A stretch of DNA of 10,049 nucleotides from contig JAUYFZ010000302.1 of the NCBI GenBank assembly GCA_030689585.1, positions 1 through 10,049 on the forward strand, in the 5' to 3' direction. Every line of letters starts with the position of its first letter. The first letter of the stretch is position 1. Shown piece by piece: positions 1 to 6,857 of the stretch. The notes under the pieces are model-generated. The model was not told the DNA's origin, ran no database searches, and was given only the letters and a program-made list of their open reading frames with translations. The stretch comes from Rhodocyclaceae bacterium. Lineage in GTDB: Bacteria; Pseudomonadota; Gammaproteobacteria; Burkholderiales; Rhodocyclaceae. A program made the translations under genes and the position numbers.

Positions 1-1
1 T

Positions 2-502
2 CAAAATGTTGGGCAGTCGTTGTGTGAACATGATCTCATTCCTACGGCACAAGCATTGATGAAGAAAATGACGGCACGCGGAGCCACCATTCCGATGGCA
101 GTCGATGTGGTCTGCGGTAAAAAATTCGATGCGGCTGAACCGGCGGTGCGCAAATCTGCCGATGCGGTAGAAAGTGACGACATGATTTTTGACATCGGCC
201 CAGTTTCCGCACAAGAAATTGCCGACATTATTATGAAAGCCGGTACGGTTGTCTGGAACGGTCCTGTGGGTGTCTTTGAATTCGATCAGTTTGGCGAAGG
301 CACAAAAACCATCGCCATGGCTATTGCCACAACAAAAGCATTCACGCTGGCAGGCGGCGGTGACACCATTGCCGCCATTCAGAAATACGACATTTACGAC
401 AAGATTTCATACATCTCCACGGCAGGTGGTGCCTTCCTAGAATATCTAGAAGGTAAGGTATTGCCTGCGGTTGAAGTTTTGGAACAACGTGCAGCGGGTT
501 AA
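2..502 (+). CDS. pgk: Phosphoglycerate kinase, C-terminal part (5' end outside window)
   Basis: Phosphoglycerate kinase transfers phosphate between 1,3-bisphosphoglycerate and ADP in the cytoplasm, acting in glycolysis and, in reverse, in gluconeogenesis and the Calvin cycle. The frame is open from base 2 with no start, so the N-terminal substrate-binding domain lies upstream. The visible 166 residues are the nucleotide-binding C-terminal domain. They include the VGQSLCEHD segment, the DIGP turn, the WNGPVGVFE motif, the GGGD(T) phosphate-binding loop and the C-terminal [14 protein letters not shown] segment, all diagnostic of the family. The C-terminus ([13 protein letters not shown]) is a normal length. 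The stop TAA at 500-502 is followed by only 8 nt before the methyltransferase ATG. Pgk next to pyk and fba is a usual arrangement in betaproteobacteria, so the genes between pgk and pyk look inserted. The identification is near certain. Confidence 0.97.
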   Translation, partial: QNVGQSLCEHDLIPTAQALMKKMTARGATIPMAVDVVCGKKFDAAEPAVRKSADAVESDDMIFDIGPVSAQEIADIIMKAGTVVWNGPVGVFEFDQFGEGTKTIAMAIATTKAFTLAGGGDTIAAIQKYDIYDKISYISTAGGAFLEYLEGKVLPAVEVLEQRAAG

Positions 503-510
503 TGTAAATA

Positions 511-1740
511 ATGTTGATGCAGTCTGAATTGTTTCCAATGGCAAAGAAAAATGTCTGTGATGACATTGACAAAATTCTTGCCGATAGAAACAGTCTAGGT
601 GTTCGTATTGAGCGTGAACTGTGGACTTCACGTCAGCGGCAGGGGCATAGTTTGCATGAGGTTTCGTACCGTGCATGTTTTAAATCACAGCTACCTCAGT
701 TCTTTATTCAACGGCTGACAAAAACAGGGGATCGGGTTTATGATCCATTCTCTGGACGAGGCACAACTGTTGTTGAGGCAGCTTTGATGGGACGGCGCGT
801 GGTTGCTAATGACATCAATCCAATTTCGGCTATTTTTTCCAAACCACGAATTTCTCCTCCACTTTTGCACGATATCGCTCAACGACTGGATGCTATTGAT
901 GTGTCAACCAATCCGATAACAGACGATGGCGATCCTGATTTGTCTCCGTTTTATCATCTTGATACAGAACGAGAATTGCGTAGTCTGCGGGAATATCTAT
1001 TGCATCGGCGTATGGACAGAACAGAAGATAGGGTTGACCGTTGGTTGAGGATGGTTGCAACCAATCGCTTGACAGGACATTCGCCTGGATTTTTCTCTAT
1101 CTATACACTACCGCCCAATCAGGCCATCACATCGGAACGTCAACGAGGAATCAATGCAAGACTCGCTCAAATACCTCCTTACAGGGAGATCAAGGGAATC
1201 ATTCTGAAGAAGTCAAAACAATTGCTGCGCGATCTTTCCGTGATTGATTCACGTCAAATGGCTAATCTTGAGGAAGATGCTGTATTTTTAACAGGACGCG
1301 CTCAAGAAACATGCGACCGTATTCCATCGCATTCTGTTGCACTGACTGTAACATCTCCCCCTTTTTTGGATGTAGTGCAATATGCCGAGGATAACTGGTT
1401 ACGCTGTTGGTTCAATCATATTGATGTCAATAAAATTGGGATGGCTATGTCGACGAGTCGTTCTGTTGATATTTGGGCTGAAGACATGCGGCAAACATTG
1501 CAGGAACTTTATCGAGTGACACGTGTTGGTGGTCATGTGGCTTTTGAAGTAGGCGAAGTGCGCGGTGGGAAAATAAAGCTGGATGAGGTAATTGAACCAC
1601 TAGGAGAATCGGTAGGTTTTGTTGTTAAAGCAGTGCTTATTAACGCGCAAACTTTCACGAAAACATCAAATATTTGGGGAGTGTCAAATAATAGAAAAGG
1701 CACCAATACAAACCGTATCGTTTTATTTAGAAAGGAATGA
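511..1740 (+). CDS. Site-specific DNA methyltransferase (N4-cytosine/N6-adenine type) of a type II restriction-modification pair
   Basis: This 409-residue protein is predicted to methylate an exocyclic amino group of a base in a specific DNA site, protecting host DNA from the endonuclease encoded next door. Three motifs are seen. Near residues 46-65 there is an HSLHEVSYRACFKSQLPQFF segment resembling the N-terminal motif X of amino-methyltransferases (usually HPYPAKFxPQL). Residues 78-86, DPFSGRGTT, form SAM-binding motif I, followed by NDINP (100-104). Catalytic motif IV is TSPPF at 281-285. An SPP[Y/F] motif is more usual for N4-cytosine than for N6-adenine enzymes, but the target base cannot be settled from it. 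About 195 residues separate motifs I and IV, room for a target-recognition region. The start at 511 is the first ATG; 517 and 538 are alternatives and none has a clear ribosome site. A 60-base block at 541-600 is 37% G+C, lower than the neighbouring metabolic genes, which suggests acquisition. The family call is firm; the specificity is unknown. Confidence 0.9.
   Translation: MLMQSELFPMAKKNVCDDIDKILADRNSLGVRIERELWTSRQRQGHSLHEVSYRACFKSQLPQFFIQRLTKTGDRVYDPFSGRGTTVVEAALMGRRVVANDINPISAIFSKPRISPPLLHDIAQRLDAIDVSTNPITDDGDPDLSPFYHLDTERELRSLREYLLHRRMDRTEDRVDRWLRMVATNRLTGHSPGFFSIYTLPPNQAITSERQRGINARLAQIPPYREIKGIILKKSKQLLRDLSVIDSRQMANLEEDAVFLTGRAQETCDRIPSHSVALTVTSPPFLDVVQYAEDNWLRCWFNHIDVNKIGMAMSTSRSVDIWAEDMRQTLQELYRVTRVGGHVAFEVGEVRGGKIKLDEVIEPLGESVGFVVKAVLINAQTFTKTSNIWGVSNNRKGTNTNRIVLFRKE
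1733..1736 (+). promoter_or_regulatory. Ribosome binding site that decides the endonuclease start
   Basis: AGGA within GAAAGGA (1730-1736) lies 6 nt before the ATG at 1743. It directly abuts the alternative ATG at 1737, which is part of the ATGA overlap with the methyltransferase stop. The spacing favours 1743 as the true start. Confidence 0.6.
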
Positions 1741-1742
1741 AC

Positions 1743-2420
1743 ATGGATGCCGAACAAAAGCGTCGCCAATATATTGACAGACTTGAAGGCGTTGTTAAGC
1801 AAATGCTCGTGCCGTTCAAGGGTGTGCCGTTCAATCTTGTTATTGAGGCAATGACAGGTCATCGCGTAATTGAATTTAATGTTGGCAATGCAGCGCATCG
1901 GCGCATTATGGATACGTTGATTGATGCTGCAAAAATTGCAGCTCTTGAAATGAATAAGCAAGGCATTGCGAGCAAACGTGTTAACGAGGTCGGCAATAAG
2001 ATTGAACCATTTGTTAGAGATGCAATTAGTCGTATCTCTGGCTGCCAAGCTGCGGTTCCTTCAACTTCTACAGGGAAACGTAAATCAGCCGGATATCCTG
2101 ATATTGAAGCAAATATTCACGGTGATATCTGTTACGTAGAGTGCAAAACATTTCACGCCGACAATGTTGCGACTACTCAACGTAGTTTCTATTTCTCACC
2201 TTCTGATGAGTTCAAAGTCACGCGGGACGCATTGCACTTTATTTTGTCCTTTGAGATGTATCCCACAAAAGTAGATTTCAGAACTTCTGCATTCAAATTG
2301 CTGACGCTCGAATCCCTCTCACTGGATGTTAAGCACGAATTCAACTCGGATAATCGAAGATTGTATTCAGGCAAAGATGGCACACGTCTATTGCACGAAC
2401 AACTGATTGAGAAAGTTTAA
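1743..2420 (+). CDS. Probable type II restriction endonuclease, PD-(D/E)XK fold
   Basis: The product is 225 residues when started at 1743, or 227 if the ATG at 1737 is used. It is predicted to cut DNA at the site protected by the preceding methyltransferase. What is seen is a PD-(D/E)XK-like signature: GYPDIEA with D120, then after a short turn (NIHGD) a beta strand ICYVECKTF with E133 and K135. An acidic helix (VGNKIEPFVRDAI, E88) could supply a further metal-binding residue. A downstream FYFSPSDEFKVTRDALHFILSFEM segment is consistent with the rest of a nuclease core. I do not recognise a named enzyme or recognition site. The restriction role is inferred from this signature and from tight linkage to a methyltransferase with a 2-nt gap. 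A counted block (1921-1980) is 42% G+C. The gene ends in TAATG, overlapping the fic start by one base. Confidence 0.75.
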   Translation: MDAEQKRRQYIDRLEGVVKQMLVPFKGVPFNLVIEAMTGHRVIEFNVGNAAHRRIMDTLIDAAKIAALEMNKQGIASKRVNEVGNKIEPFVRDAISRISGCQAAVPSTSTGKRKSAGYPDIEANIHGDICYVECKTFHADNVATTQRSFYFSPSDEFKVTRDALHFILSFEMYPTKVDFRTSAFKLLTLESLSLDVKHEFNSDNRRLYSGKDGTRLLHEQLIEKV

Positions 2421-2438
2421 TGCAACCCACCCCTAAAA
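2416..2438 (+). repeat. Imperfect 23-bp direct repeat, copy at the fic start
   Basis: These bases match 3237-3259 at 21 of 23 positions, with mismatches at 2427 and 2432, at an offset of exactly 821 bp. The block spans the stop of the upstream gene, the TAATG overlap and the first six codons. As a result the Fic N-terminus (MQPTPKK) resembles that of pyruvate kinase (MQRTTKI). Confidence 0.85.
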
Positions 2439-3241
2439 AACGATTTCACGACGGGCTGAACGAGGGCATCAAGCGCGTTCTGTTGGGGCAGATTCGTACG
2501 CTATGGACACACACCTCCACGGCCATCGAAGGTAATCGCCTTACGTTAGGAGACACCGCCTTTATCCTCGAAGAAGGCTTAACGGTATCGGGCAAGCCGC
2601 TTAAAGATCATCAAGAGGTTTATGCTCACGCCAGAGCCATTGACCTGATTTACCAATGGATTGAGTGCGAGGAAATCACCAAGGCTGATGTTTTTGCGTT
2701 ACACCGAGCAATACAGGCCGAACACATCATGGATATTTACCATCCTGTCGGCGGGTGGAAGGTTGAACCCAATTACACTTCTTTCGTATCTGGAGAAGGT
2801 CGGCAGGCCATACGGGAGTATCCTGCTCCACAGCATACGGACAAACTGATGGGACAATGGTTGCAAAGGTTCAATGACGCTTTCAAAAAAGATGATTTTT
2901 CGATGGAGGAGGTGGGTAGGGTCTATGCTCGTCTGCATCTTGATTTTGTGACGATTCATCCATTTTGCGATGGCAACGGACGCATGGCACGACTCATCTC
3001 CAATTTGCCTGTATTAAAATCTGGGTTTCCTCCTATCGTTATCCCAGATACGGATCGACGGAAATATAAACAAATTATTTCGGATTATCAGGAAGCCGTT
3101 CATTCACTGGCAACACTGGATGATCTGGACAGGTTGCCTGAAAATGAAAATTTTAGAAATTTGTGTACCAGTTATTGGATAGAAACCATGCGTCTCGTGG
3201 ATGAGGCACATCGGTTGCAAACAACCTCTAGGGAAATTTAA
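2420..3241 (+). CDS. Fic-domain protein AMP-transferase (adenylyltransferase), class II with N-terminal inhibitory helix
   Basis: Fic enzymes move AMP, or sometimes other nucleotide phosphates, from ATP to hydroxyl side chains of target proteins. The catalytic motif HPFCDGNGR is at residues 180-188, followed by MAR, and is complete: H180, D184, N186 and R188 are all present, so the enzyme should be competent. An inhibitory (S/T)xxxE(G/N) motif, STAIEG at 33-38, lies before the Fic core. By family rules this makes it class II, held off by its own Glu37. The length (273 aa) and the VGGWKVEPNY-type beta-hairpin region fit stand-alone Fic proteins. The target is unknown. The gene overlaps both neighbours by one base (TAATG), linking the endonuclease to pyk. 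Base composition is mosaic: 58% G+C at 2461-2520 but 33% at 3121-3180. The role could be toxin, regulatory modifier or backup to restriction; context alone cannot decide. Confidence 0.93.
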   Translation: MQPTPKKRFHDGLNEGIKRVLLGQIRTLWTHTSTAIEGNRLTLGDTAFILEEGLTVSGKPLKDHQEVYAHARAIDLIYQWIECEEITKADVFALHRAIQAEHIMDIYHPVGGWKVEPNYTSFVSGEGRQAIREYPAPQHTDKLMGQWLQRFNDAFKKDDFSMEEVGRVYARLHLDFVTIHPFCDGNGRMARLISNLPVLKSGFPPIVIPDTDRRKYKQIISDYQEAVHSLATLDDLDRLPENENFRNLCTSYWIETMRLVDEAHRLQTTSREI

Positions 3242-3259
3242 TGCAACGCACCACTAAAA
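3237..3259 (+). repeat. Imperfect 23-bp direct repeat, copy at the pyk start
   Basis: This is the partner of 2416-2438. It covers the fic stop, the TAATG overlap and the first codons of pyk. It is the likely original copy, because the N-terminal T-K-I-V-A-T-L-G-P residues it leads into are conserved in pyruvate kinases. Recombination between the two copies would remove fic exactly and leave the endonuclease overlapping pyk. Confidence 0.85.
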
Positions 3260-4677
3260 TCGTCGCCACGTTAGGCCCTGCTTCTACAGAACCAGCGGTG
3301 GTTAACCGGCTGGTAGCTGCGGGGGTTGATGTCGTTCGGCTTAACTTTTCGCATGGCACATTAGCCGATCATCAACGGCGCGTGGATAACCTGCGCTTGG
3401 CTTCTAGTGCGCAGAGCCGCACGGTGGGCATCATGGCGGATTTGCAAGGCCCCAAGATTCGTATCGGGAAGTTTCTCGATAACAAGGTGTTGCTGAAAGC
3501 GGGACAGAATTTTATTCTCGCGGCGGATTGCAAATTGGGAAGTAACCATCGCGTGGGTCTGGATTATCCGGAACTGGTGGAAGATGTTTTCGCAGGCGAT
3601 GTTTTGTTGCTCGACGATGGTCGCGTCATCATGGATGTCGACCGCATCGAAGAGGGGGAGATTCATTGCCGCGTGCGGCATGAAGGGGAACTCTCGAACA
3701 ACAAGGGCATCAATAAACAAGGAGGGGGATTATCTGCCCCCGCCCTGACGCCGAAGGATATGGAAGACATCAAAACGGCAGCGGCCTTGAATGTCGATTA
3801 TGTCGCGGTGTCCTTTCCAAAATCCGGCGGGGATATGCGCTTGGCCAAGGAGCTTTTGCATGAGGCAGGCTCGAAGGCTTTGGTCATTGCGAAAATCGAA
3901 CGGGTCGAAGCCATTGCCAATCTGGAGGACATTCTTCATGCCTGTGACGGCGTGATGGTGGCGCGTGGCGATCTGGCGGTCGAAGTGGGCGACGCAGCGG
4001 TGCCTGCCTTGCAAAAGAAAATCATCCGCGCTGCACGGGAACACCATAAATTTGTCATCACGGCCACGCAGATGATGGAATCCATGATCCACAGCCCCGT
4101 ACCGACCCGCGCCGAAGTGTCAGATGTGGCCAATGCCGTATTGGATGGAACCGATGCGGTCATGCTGTCAGCGGAAACAGCCTCCGGCGACTACCCCATA
4201 CAAACGGTTGAAGCGATGGTGCGTATTTGTGTAGAGGCCGAAAAATCTGCTGAATTGTCCTTAGAAAAAGATTTTCTTGATCGGGTGTTTACCCGCATCG
4301 ACCAATCGGTGGCGATGGCCGCCTTGTTTACGGCGTATCACCTTAAAGTGAAGGCGATTGCCACCCTCACTGAATCGGGTTCTACGGCACTCTGGATGTC
4401 GCGCTTGCATTGCGGTGTTCCTATCTACGCCATGACACCGGATATTCGCACCCGCTATCGTGTCAGCATCTTCAAAGGCGTGTATCCCCTGCTCATGCGT
4501 CATGTGGGCGAAGATCGTGATGAATTGTTGCGTGAGGCCGAAACTGAATTGATTCGCTCCCATGTTGTCCAACCTGGAGACCTCATCGTCGTCACTTTCG
4601 GCGAACATATCGGACAACCCGGCGGCACCAATATGATGAAGATCGTCAAAGTAGGCGATCATTGCATCGACGATTAA
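3241..4677 (+). CDS. pyk: Pyruvate kinase
   Basis: Pyruvate kinase converts phosphoenolpyruvate and ADP to pyruvate and ATP, the last step of glycolysis, in the cytoplasm. The 478 residues match the usual bacterial length. The N-terminal barrel begins TKIVATLGPAS and carries RLNFSHG (33-39) with the phosphate-binding Arg33, Asn35 and Ser37. The B lid domain spans roughly 71-170. The catalytic lysine lies in VIAKIE (K218), with metal ligands in that segment and in VARGDLAVE (240-248). ATQMMESM (275-282) holds the conserved Thr, and TASGDYP follows. The last ~120 residues form the C domain (ATLTESGSTALWMSRL, then a terminal GGTNMMKI). The start is the ATG of the TAATG overlap with fic; AGGGA at 3230-3234, inside the fic codons, gives a 6-nt spacing. 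Translation, and probably transcription, is thus coupled to the accessory cassette. Confidence 0.97.
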   Translation: MQRTTKIVATLGPASTEPAVVNRLVAAGVDVVRLNFSHGTLADHQRRVDNLRLASSAQSRTVGIMADLQGPKIRIGKFLDNKVLLKAGQNFILAADCKLGSNHRVGLDYPELVEDVFAGDVLLLDDGRVIMDVDRIEEGEIHCRVRHEGELSNNKGINKQGGGLSAPALTPKDMEDIKTAAALNVDYVAVSFPKSGGDMRLAKELLHEAGSKALVIAKIERVEAIANLEDILHACDGVMVARGDLAVEVGDAAVPALQKKIIRAAREHHKFVITATQMMESMIHSPVPTRAEVSDVANAVLDGTDAVMLSAETASGDYPIQTVEAMVRICVEAEKSAELSLEKDFLDRVFTRIDQSVAMAALFTAYHLKVKAIATLTESGSTALWMSRLHCGVPIYAMTPDIRTRYRVSIFKGVYPLLMRHVGEDRDELLREAETELIRSHVVQPGDLIVVTFGEHIGQPGGTNMMKIVKVGDHCIDD

Positions 4678-4744
4678 CTCGCATGGTCGTCAAGCCCACC
4701 CTCCTTCCATGAAATCAATGCGATTAAACGCCCGTCCCCCTTCG

Positions 4745-4760
4745 CCCCCCTCTCGGGGGG
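4745..4760 (+). other. GC-rich hairpin in the pyk-fba spacer
   Basis: CCCCCC-TCTC-GGGGGG forms a 6-bp G-C stem with a 4-base loop, 67 nt after the pyk stop. It is followed by TTCTC rather than a run of T, so it is at best a weak intrinsic terminator. Just downstream, 4766-4785 holds a GCTCG...GCTCG repeat, and 4792-4797 (GGGGTG) can pair with 4824-4829 (CACCCC) beside the fba ribosome site. I see no convincing promoter in 4678-4841. Confidence 0.4.
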
Positions 4761-4830
4761 TTCTCATCGGCTCGCTGCGCTCGATTATTACGGGGTGCTT
4801 CGAACAAGTTATTTCACATCAACCACCCCA

Positions 4831-4836
4831 AGGAGA
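4831..4836 (+). promoter_or_regulatory. fba ribosome binding site
   Basis: AGGAGA lies 5 nt before the ATG at 4842 and is a strong match to the 16S tail. It supports this start over the out-of-frame ATG codons nearby. Confidence 0.7.
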
Positions 4837-4841
4837 ACACC

Positions 4842-5906
4842 ATGCCCCTCGTATCCATGCGACAACTACTCGACCATGCCGCTGAAAACGGTTATGGATT
4901 GCCCGCTTTCAACGTTAATAATCTGGAACAAATCCAAGCGATTATGGAGGCGGCTGCCGAAACCAACAGCCCCGTCATCATGCAAGGTTCTGCCGGCGCA
5001 CGTAAATATGCGGGCGAACCGTATCTTCGTCACCTGATCGAAGCGGCCATTGAAACTCATCCTGATCTGCCGATTGTCATGCATCAGGATCACGGAGCCA
5101 GCCCGCCGGTTTGTATCCAGTCGATGCGTTCTGGATTTTCCAGTGTCATGATGGACGGATCGCTGCTGGAAGATGCCAAAACGCCGTCCAGTTTTGATTA
5201 CAACACCAAGGTGACGCGCCATGTCGTCGATATTGCCCATGCCATCGGCGTTTCTGTCGAAGGTGAACTGGGTTGCTTAGGTTCGCTTGAAACCGGAAAA
5301 GGCGAAAAGGAAGACGGTCACGGTGCGGAAGGTGTGCTCGACCACAATCAACTTCTTACGGACCCCGACGAGGCGGCCGAGTTCGTCAAGGCCACCGGGG
5401 TGGATGCGCTGGCCATTGCGATTGGCACCTCTCACGGCGCTTATAAATTCACGCGCCCCCCTACTGGCGCGGTGCTGCGCATCGACCGCATCAAGGAAAT
5501 CAACGCCCGCATTCCCAATACGCATCTGGTGATGCATGGTTCTTCCAGTGTTCCGCAGGAATGGTTGAAAATCATCAACCAATTTGGTGGAACGATGGGC
5601 GAGACCTACGGTGTGCCGGTGGAAGAGATTGTCGAAGGCATCAAGCATGGTGTGCGCAAAATCAATATCGACACCGATCTGCGCATGTCTTCCACGGGAG
5701 CTATCCGCCGCTATTTTGCCGAACATTCAAAAGAATTCGACCCGCGCAAATATTTATCGGAAGCGCGTAAAGCGATGAAAGGCATTTGTTTGGCACGTTA
5801 CGAAGCCTTTGGTTGTGCGGGCATGGCTTCAAAAATCAAACCCATTTCCATGGATAAAATGGCCGAGCGTTACAAGAAGGGCGAATTGAATCAGATTGTT
5901 AAATAA
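4842..5906 (+). CDS. fba: Class II fructose-1,6-bisphosphate aldolase
   Basis: This zinc-dependent enzyme splits or forms fructose-1,6-bisphosphate from dihydroxyacetone phosphate and glyceraldehyde-3-phosphate. It serves glycolysis, gluconeogenesis and, in autotrophs, the Calvin cycle (where it is often called cbbA). The 354 residues match the longer class II form of proteobacteria. The sequence shows HQDHGAS at 81-87 (His84 is the expected zinc ligand, Asp83 the catalytic acid), GELGCLG at 141-147 (Glu142), the zinc-ligand SHGAYK (His198), MHGSSSVP (His232) and the phosphate-binding NIDTDLR at 275-281. The glycine-rich loop with GEKEDGHG near 154-161 is the mobile catalytic loop. A strong ribosome site precedes it. 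The gene is separated from pyk by 164 bp and may have its own promoter, although none is recognisable. purC begins 2 nt after its stop. Confidence 0.97.
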   Translation: MPLVSMRQLLDHAAENGYGLPAFNVNNLEQIQAIMEAAAETNSPVIMQGSAGARKYAGEPYLRHLIEAAIETHPDLPIVMHQDHGASPPVCIQSMRSGFSSVMMDGSLLEDAKTPSSFDYNTKVTRHVVDIAHAIGVSVEGELGCLGSLETGKGEKEDGHGAEGVLDHNQLLTDPDEAAEFVKATGVDALAIAIGTSHGAYKFTRPPTGAVLRIDRIKEINARIPNTHLVMHGSSSVPQEWLKIINQFGGTMGETYGVPVEEIVEGIKHGVRKINIDTDLRMSSTGAIRRYFAEHSKEFDPRKYLSEARKAMKGICLARYEAFGCAGMASKIKPISMDKMAERYKKGELNQIVK

Positions 5907-5908
5907 TC

Positions 5909-6796
5909 ATGGTGCTCTCTGAATCTTCCATCACCAGCTTGCCGCTCATCAATCGCGGCAAGGTGCGCGACTTGTATTCGGTGGATGACGATCATCTATT
6001 GATTGTTACCACCGACCGCTTATCTGCCTTTGATGTCATTCTGCCAGATCCAATTCCCGGCAAGGGAGAGGTGCTCACCGCCCTGGCTAATTTCTGGTTC
6101 AATAAATTGGCGGAGGTTATTCCCAATCAATTGACCGGTATTGATCCTGAAACGGTGGTGTCTCCGACTGAACGCGATCAGGTGCGTGGTCGTGCCATTG
6201 TGGTGAAACGTCTTAAACCCTTGCCCATCGAAGCCGTTGTGCGCGGGTATCTCATCGGTTCTGGTTGGAAGGATTATCAAGCCACGGGCAAGGTGTGCGG
6301 CATTGCATTACCCGCCGATATGCAAATGGCCCAGCAGCTTCCTGAACCGTTGTTTACTCCGTCGACCAAGGCAGAAATCGGCACCCATGATGAGAACATT
6401 GATTACGCGACCGTTGAAAAAACCATCGGAGTCGCGTTAGCGGCCCAGGTGCGCGATGCCGCTCTACGGCTTTATCGGGAGGCGGCGGAATACGCATTGG
6501 AGCGCGGCATCATCATTGCAGATACCAAGTTTGAATTCGGATTGGATAACGCCGGCGTGCTTCATCTGATTGACGAGGCATTAACGCCTGATTCATCCCG
6601 TTTCTGGCCAGCCGATACGTACAAAATAGGCACAAGCCCGCCGAGTTTCGACAAACAGTTCGTGCGCGATTATTTGGAAACGCTGGACTGGAACAAAAAA
6701 GCCCCCGGTCCACGGCTTAATATCCGCGTGATTGACAAGACCACGGCCAAATATCGCGAAGCACTCACTCGTTTAGTTTCTTCCACTTCTTCATGA
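5909..6796 (+). CDS. purC: Phosphoribosylaminoimidazole-succinocarboxamide synthase (SAICAR synthetase)
   Basis: PurC joins aspartate to CAIR with ATP to give SAICAR, a step of de novo purine synthesis in the cytoplasm. The 295 residues fit the longer form of the family (about 300 aa, also seen in yeast Ade1) rather than the ~237-aa E. coli form. The sequence shows the N-terminal GKVRDLY nucleotide-binding start, [10 protein letters not shown] (34-43), [13 protein letters not shown] (108-120), [16 protein letters not shown] (149-164), ADTKFEFG (204-211), the metal/substrate segment [14 protein letters not shown] (220-233), and [12 protein letters not shown] (246-257). The ATG lies 2 nt after the fba stop and has no good ribosome site, so it is probably translated by coupling to fba. 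The pairing with aldolase is a conserved gene order in betaproteobacteria, not evidence of pathway linkage. Confidence 0.97.
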   Translation: MVLSESSITSLPLINRGKVRDLYSVDDDHLLIVTTDRLSAFDVILPDPIPGKGEVLTALANFWFNKLAEVIPNQLTGIDPETVVSPTERDQVRGRAIVVKRLKPLPIEAVVRGYLIGSGWKDYQATGKVCGIALPADMQMAQQLPEPLFTPSTKAEIGTHDENIDYATVEKTIGVALAAQVRDAALRLYREAAEYALERGIIIADTKFEFGLDNAGVLHLIDEALTPDSSRFWPADTYKIGTSPPSFDKQFVRDYLETLDWNKKAPGPRLNIRVIDKTTAKYREALTRLVSSTSS

Positions 6797-6818
6797 ATAA
6801 GTTTCATTACCCACATCT

Positions 6819-6853
6819 CCCTCTCCCGCAATGGGAGAGGGCAGGGGAGAGGG
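6819..6853 (+). repeat. Hairpin repeat with two alternative pairings in the prlC leader
   Basis: CCCTCTCCC (6819-6827) pairs perfectly with GGGAGAGGG at 6833-6841 across a GCAAT loop. The same 9-mer occurs again at 6845-6853, where it overlaps the ribosome site of prlC. The C-rich arm can therefore form either a proximal hairpin, leaving the site free, or a longer one that hides it. CCCTCTCCC/GGGAGAGGG units of this kind are common dispersed repeats in beta- and gammaproteobacteria, so the regulatory reading is inference. Confidence 0.7.
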
Positions 6854-6857
6854 GGCA

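Noticed and set aside
1737..1742. ATG of an ATGA overlap as the endonuclease start
   Set aside because: It leaves no spacing to the AGGA at 1733-1736. The ATG at 1743 has a 6-nt spacing. It is not excluded, since the difference is only two residues.
1533..2048. Minus-strand open frame of 171 codons
   Set aside because: It is antisense to the methyltransferase end and endonuclease start, with no domain recognised. Both sense genes have motifs and coupled starts.
4745..4760. Strong rho-independent terminator after pyk
   Set aside because: There is a G-C stem but no T run after it, so it was kept only as a hairpin.
6831..6857. Earlier in-frame ATG for prlC
   Set aside because: It would add MGEGRGEGA, which is translated hairpin repeat, with no ribosome site upstream. 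ATG 6858 fits the family N-terminus.
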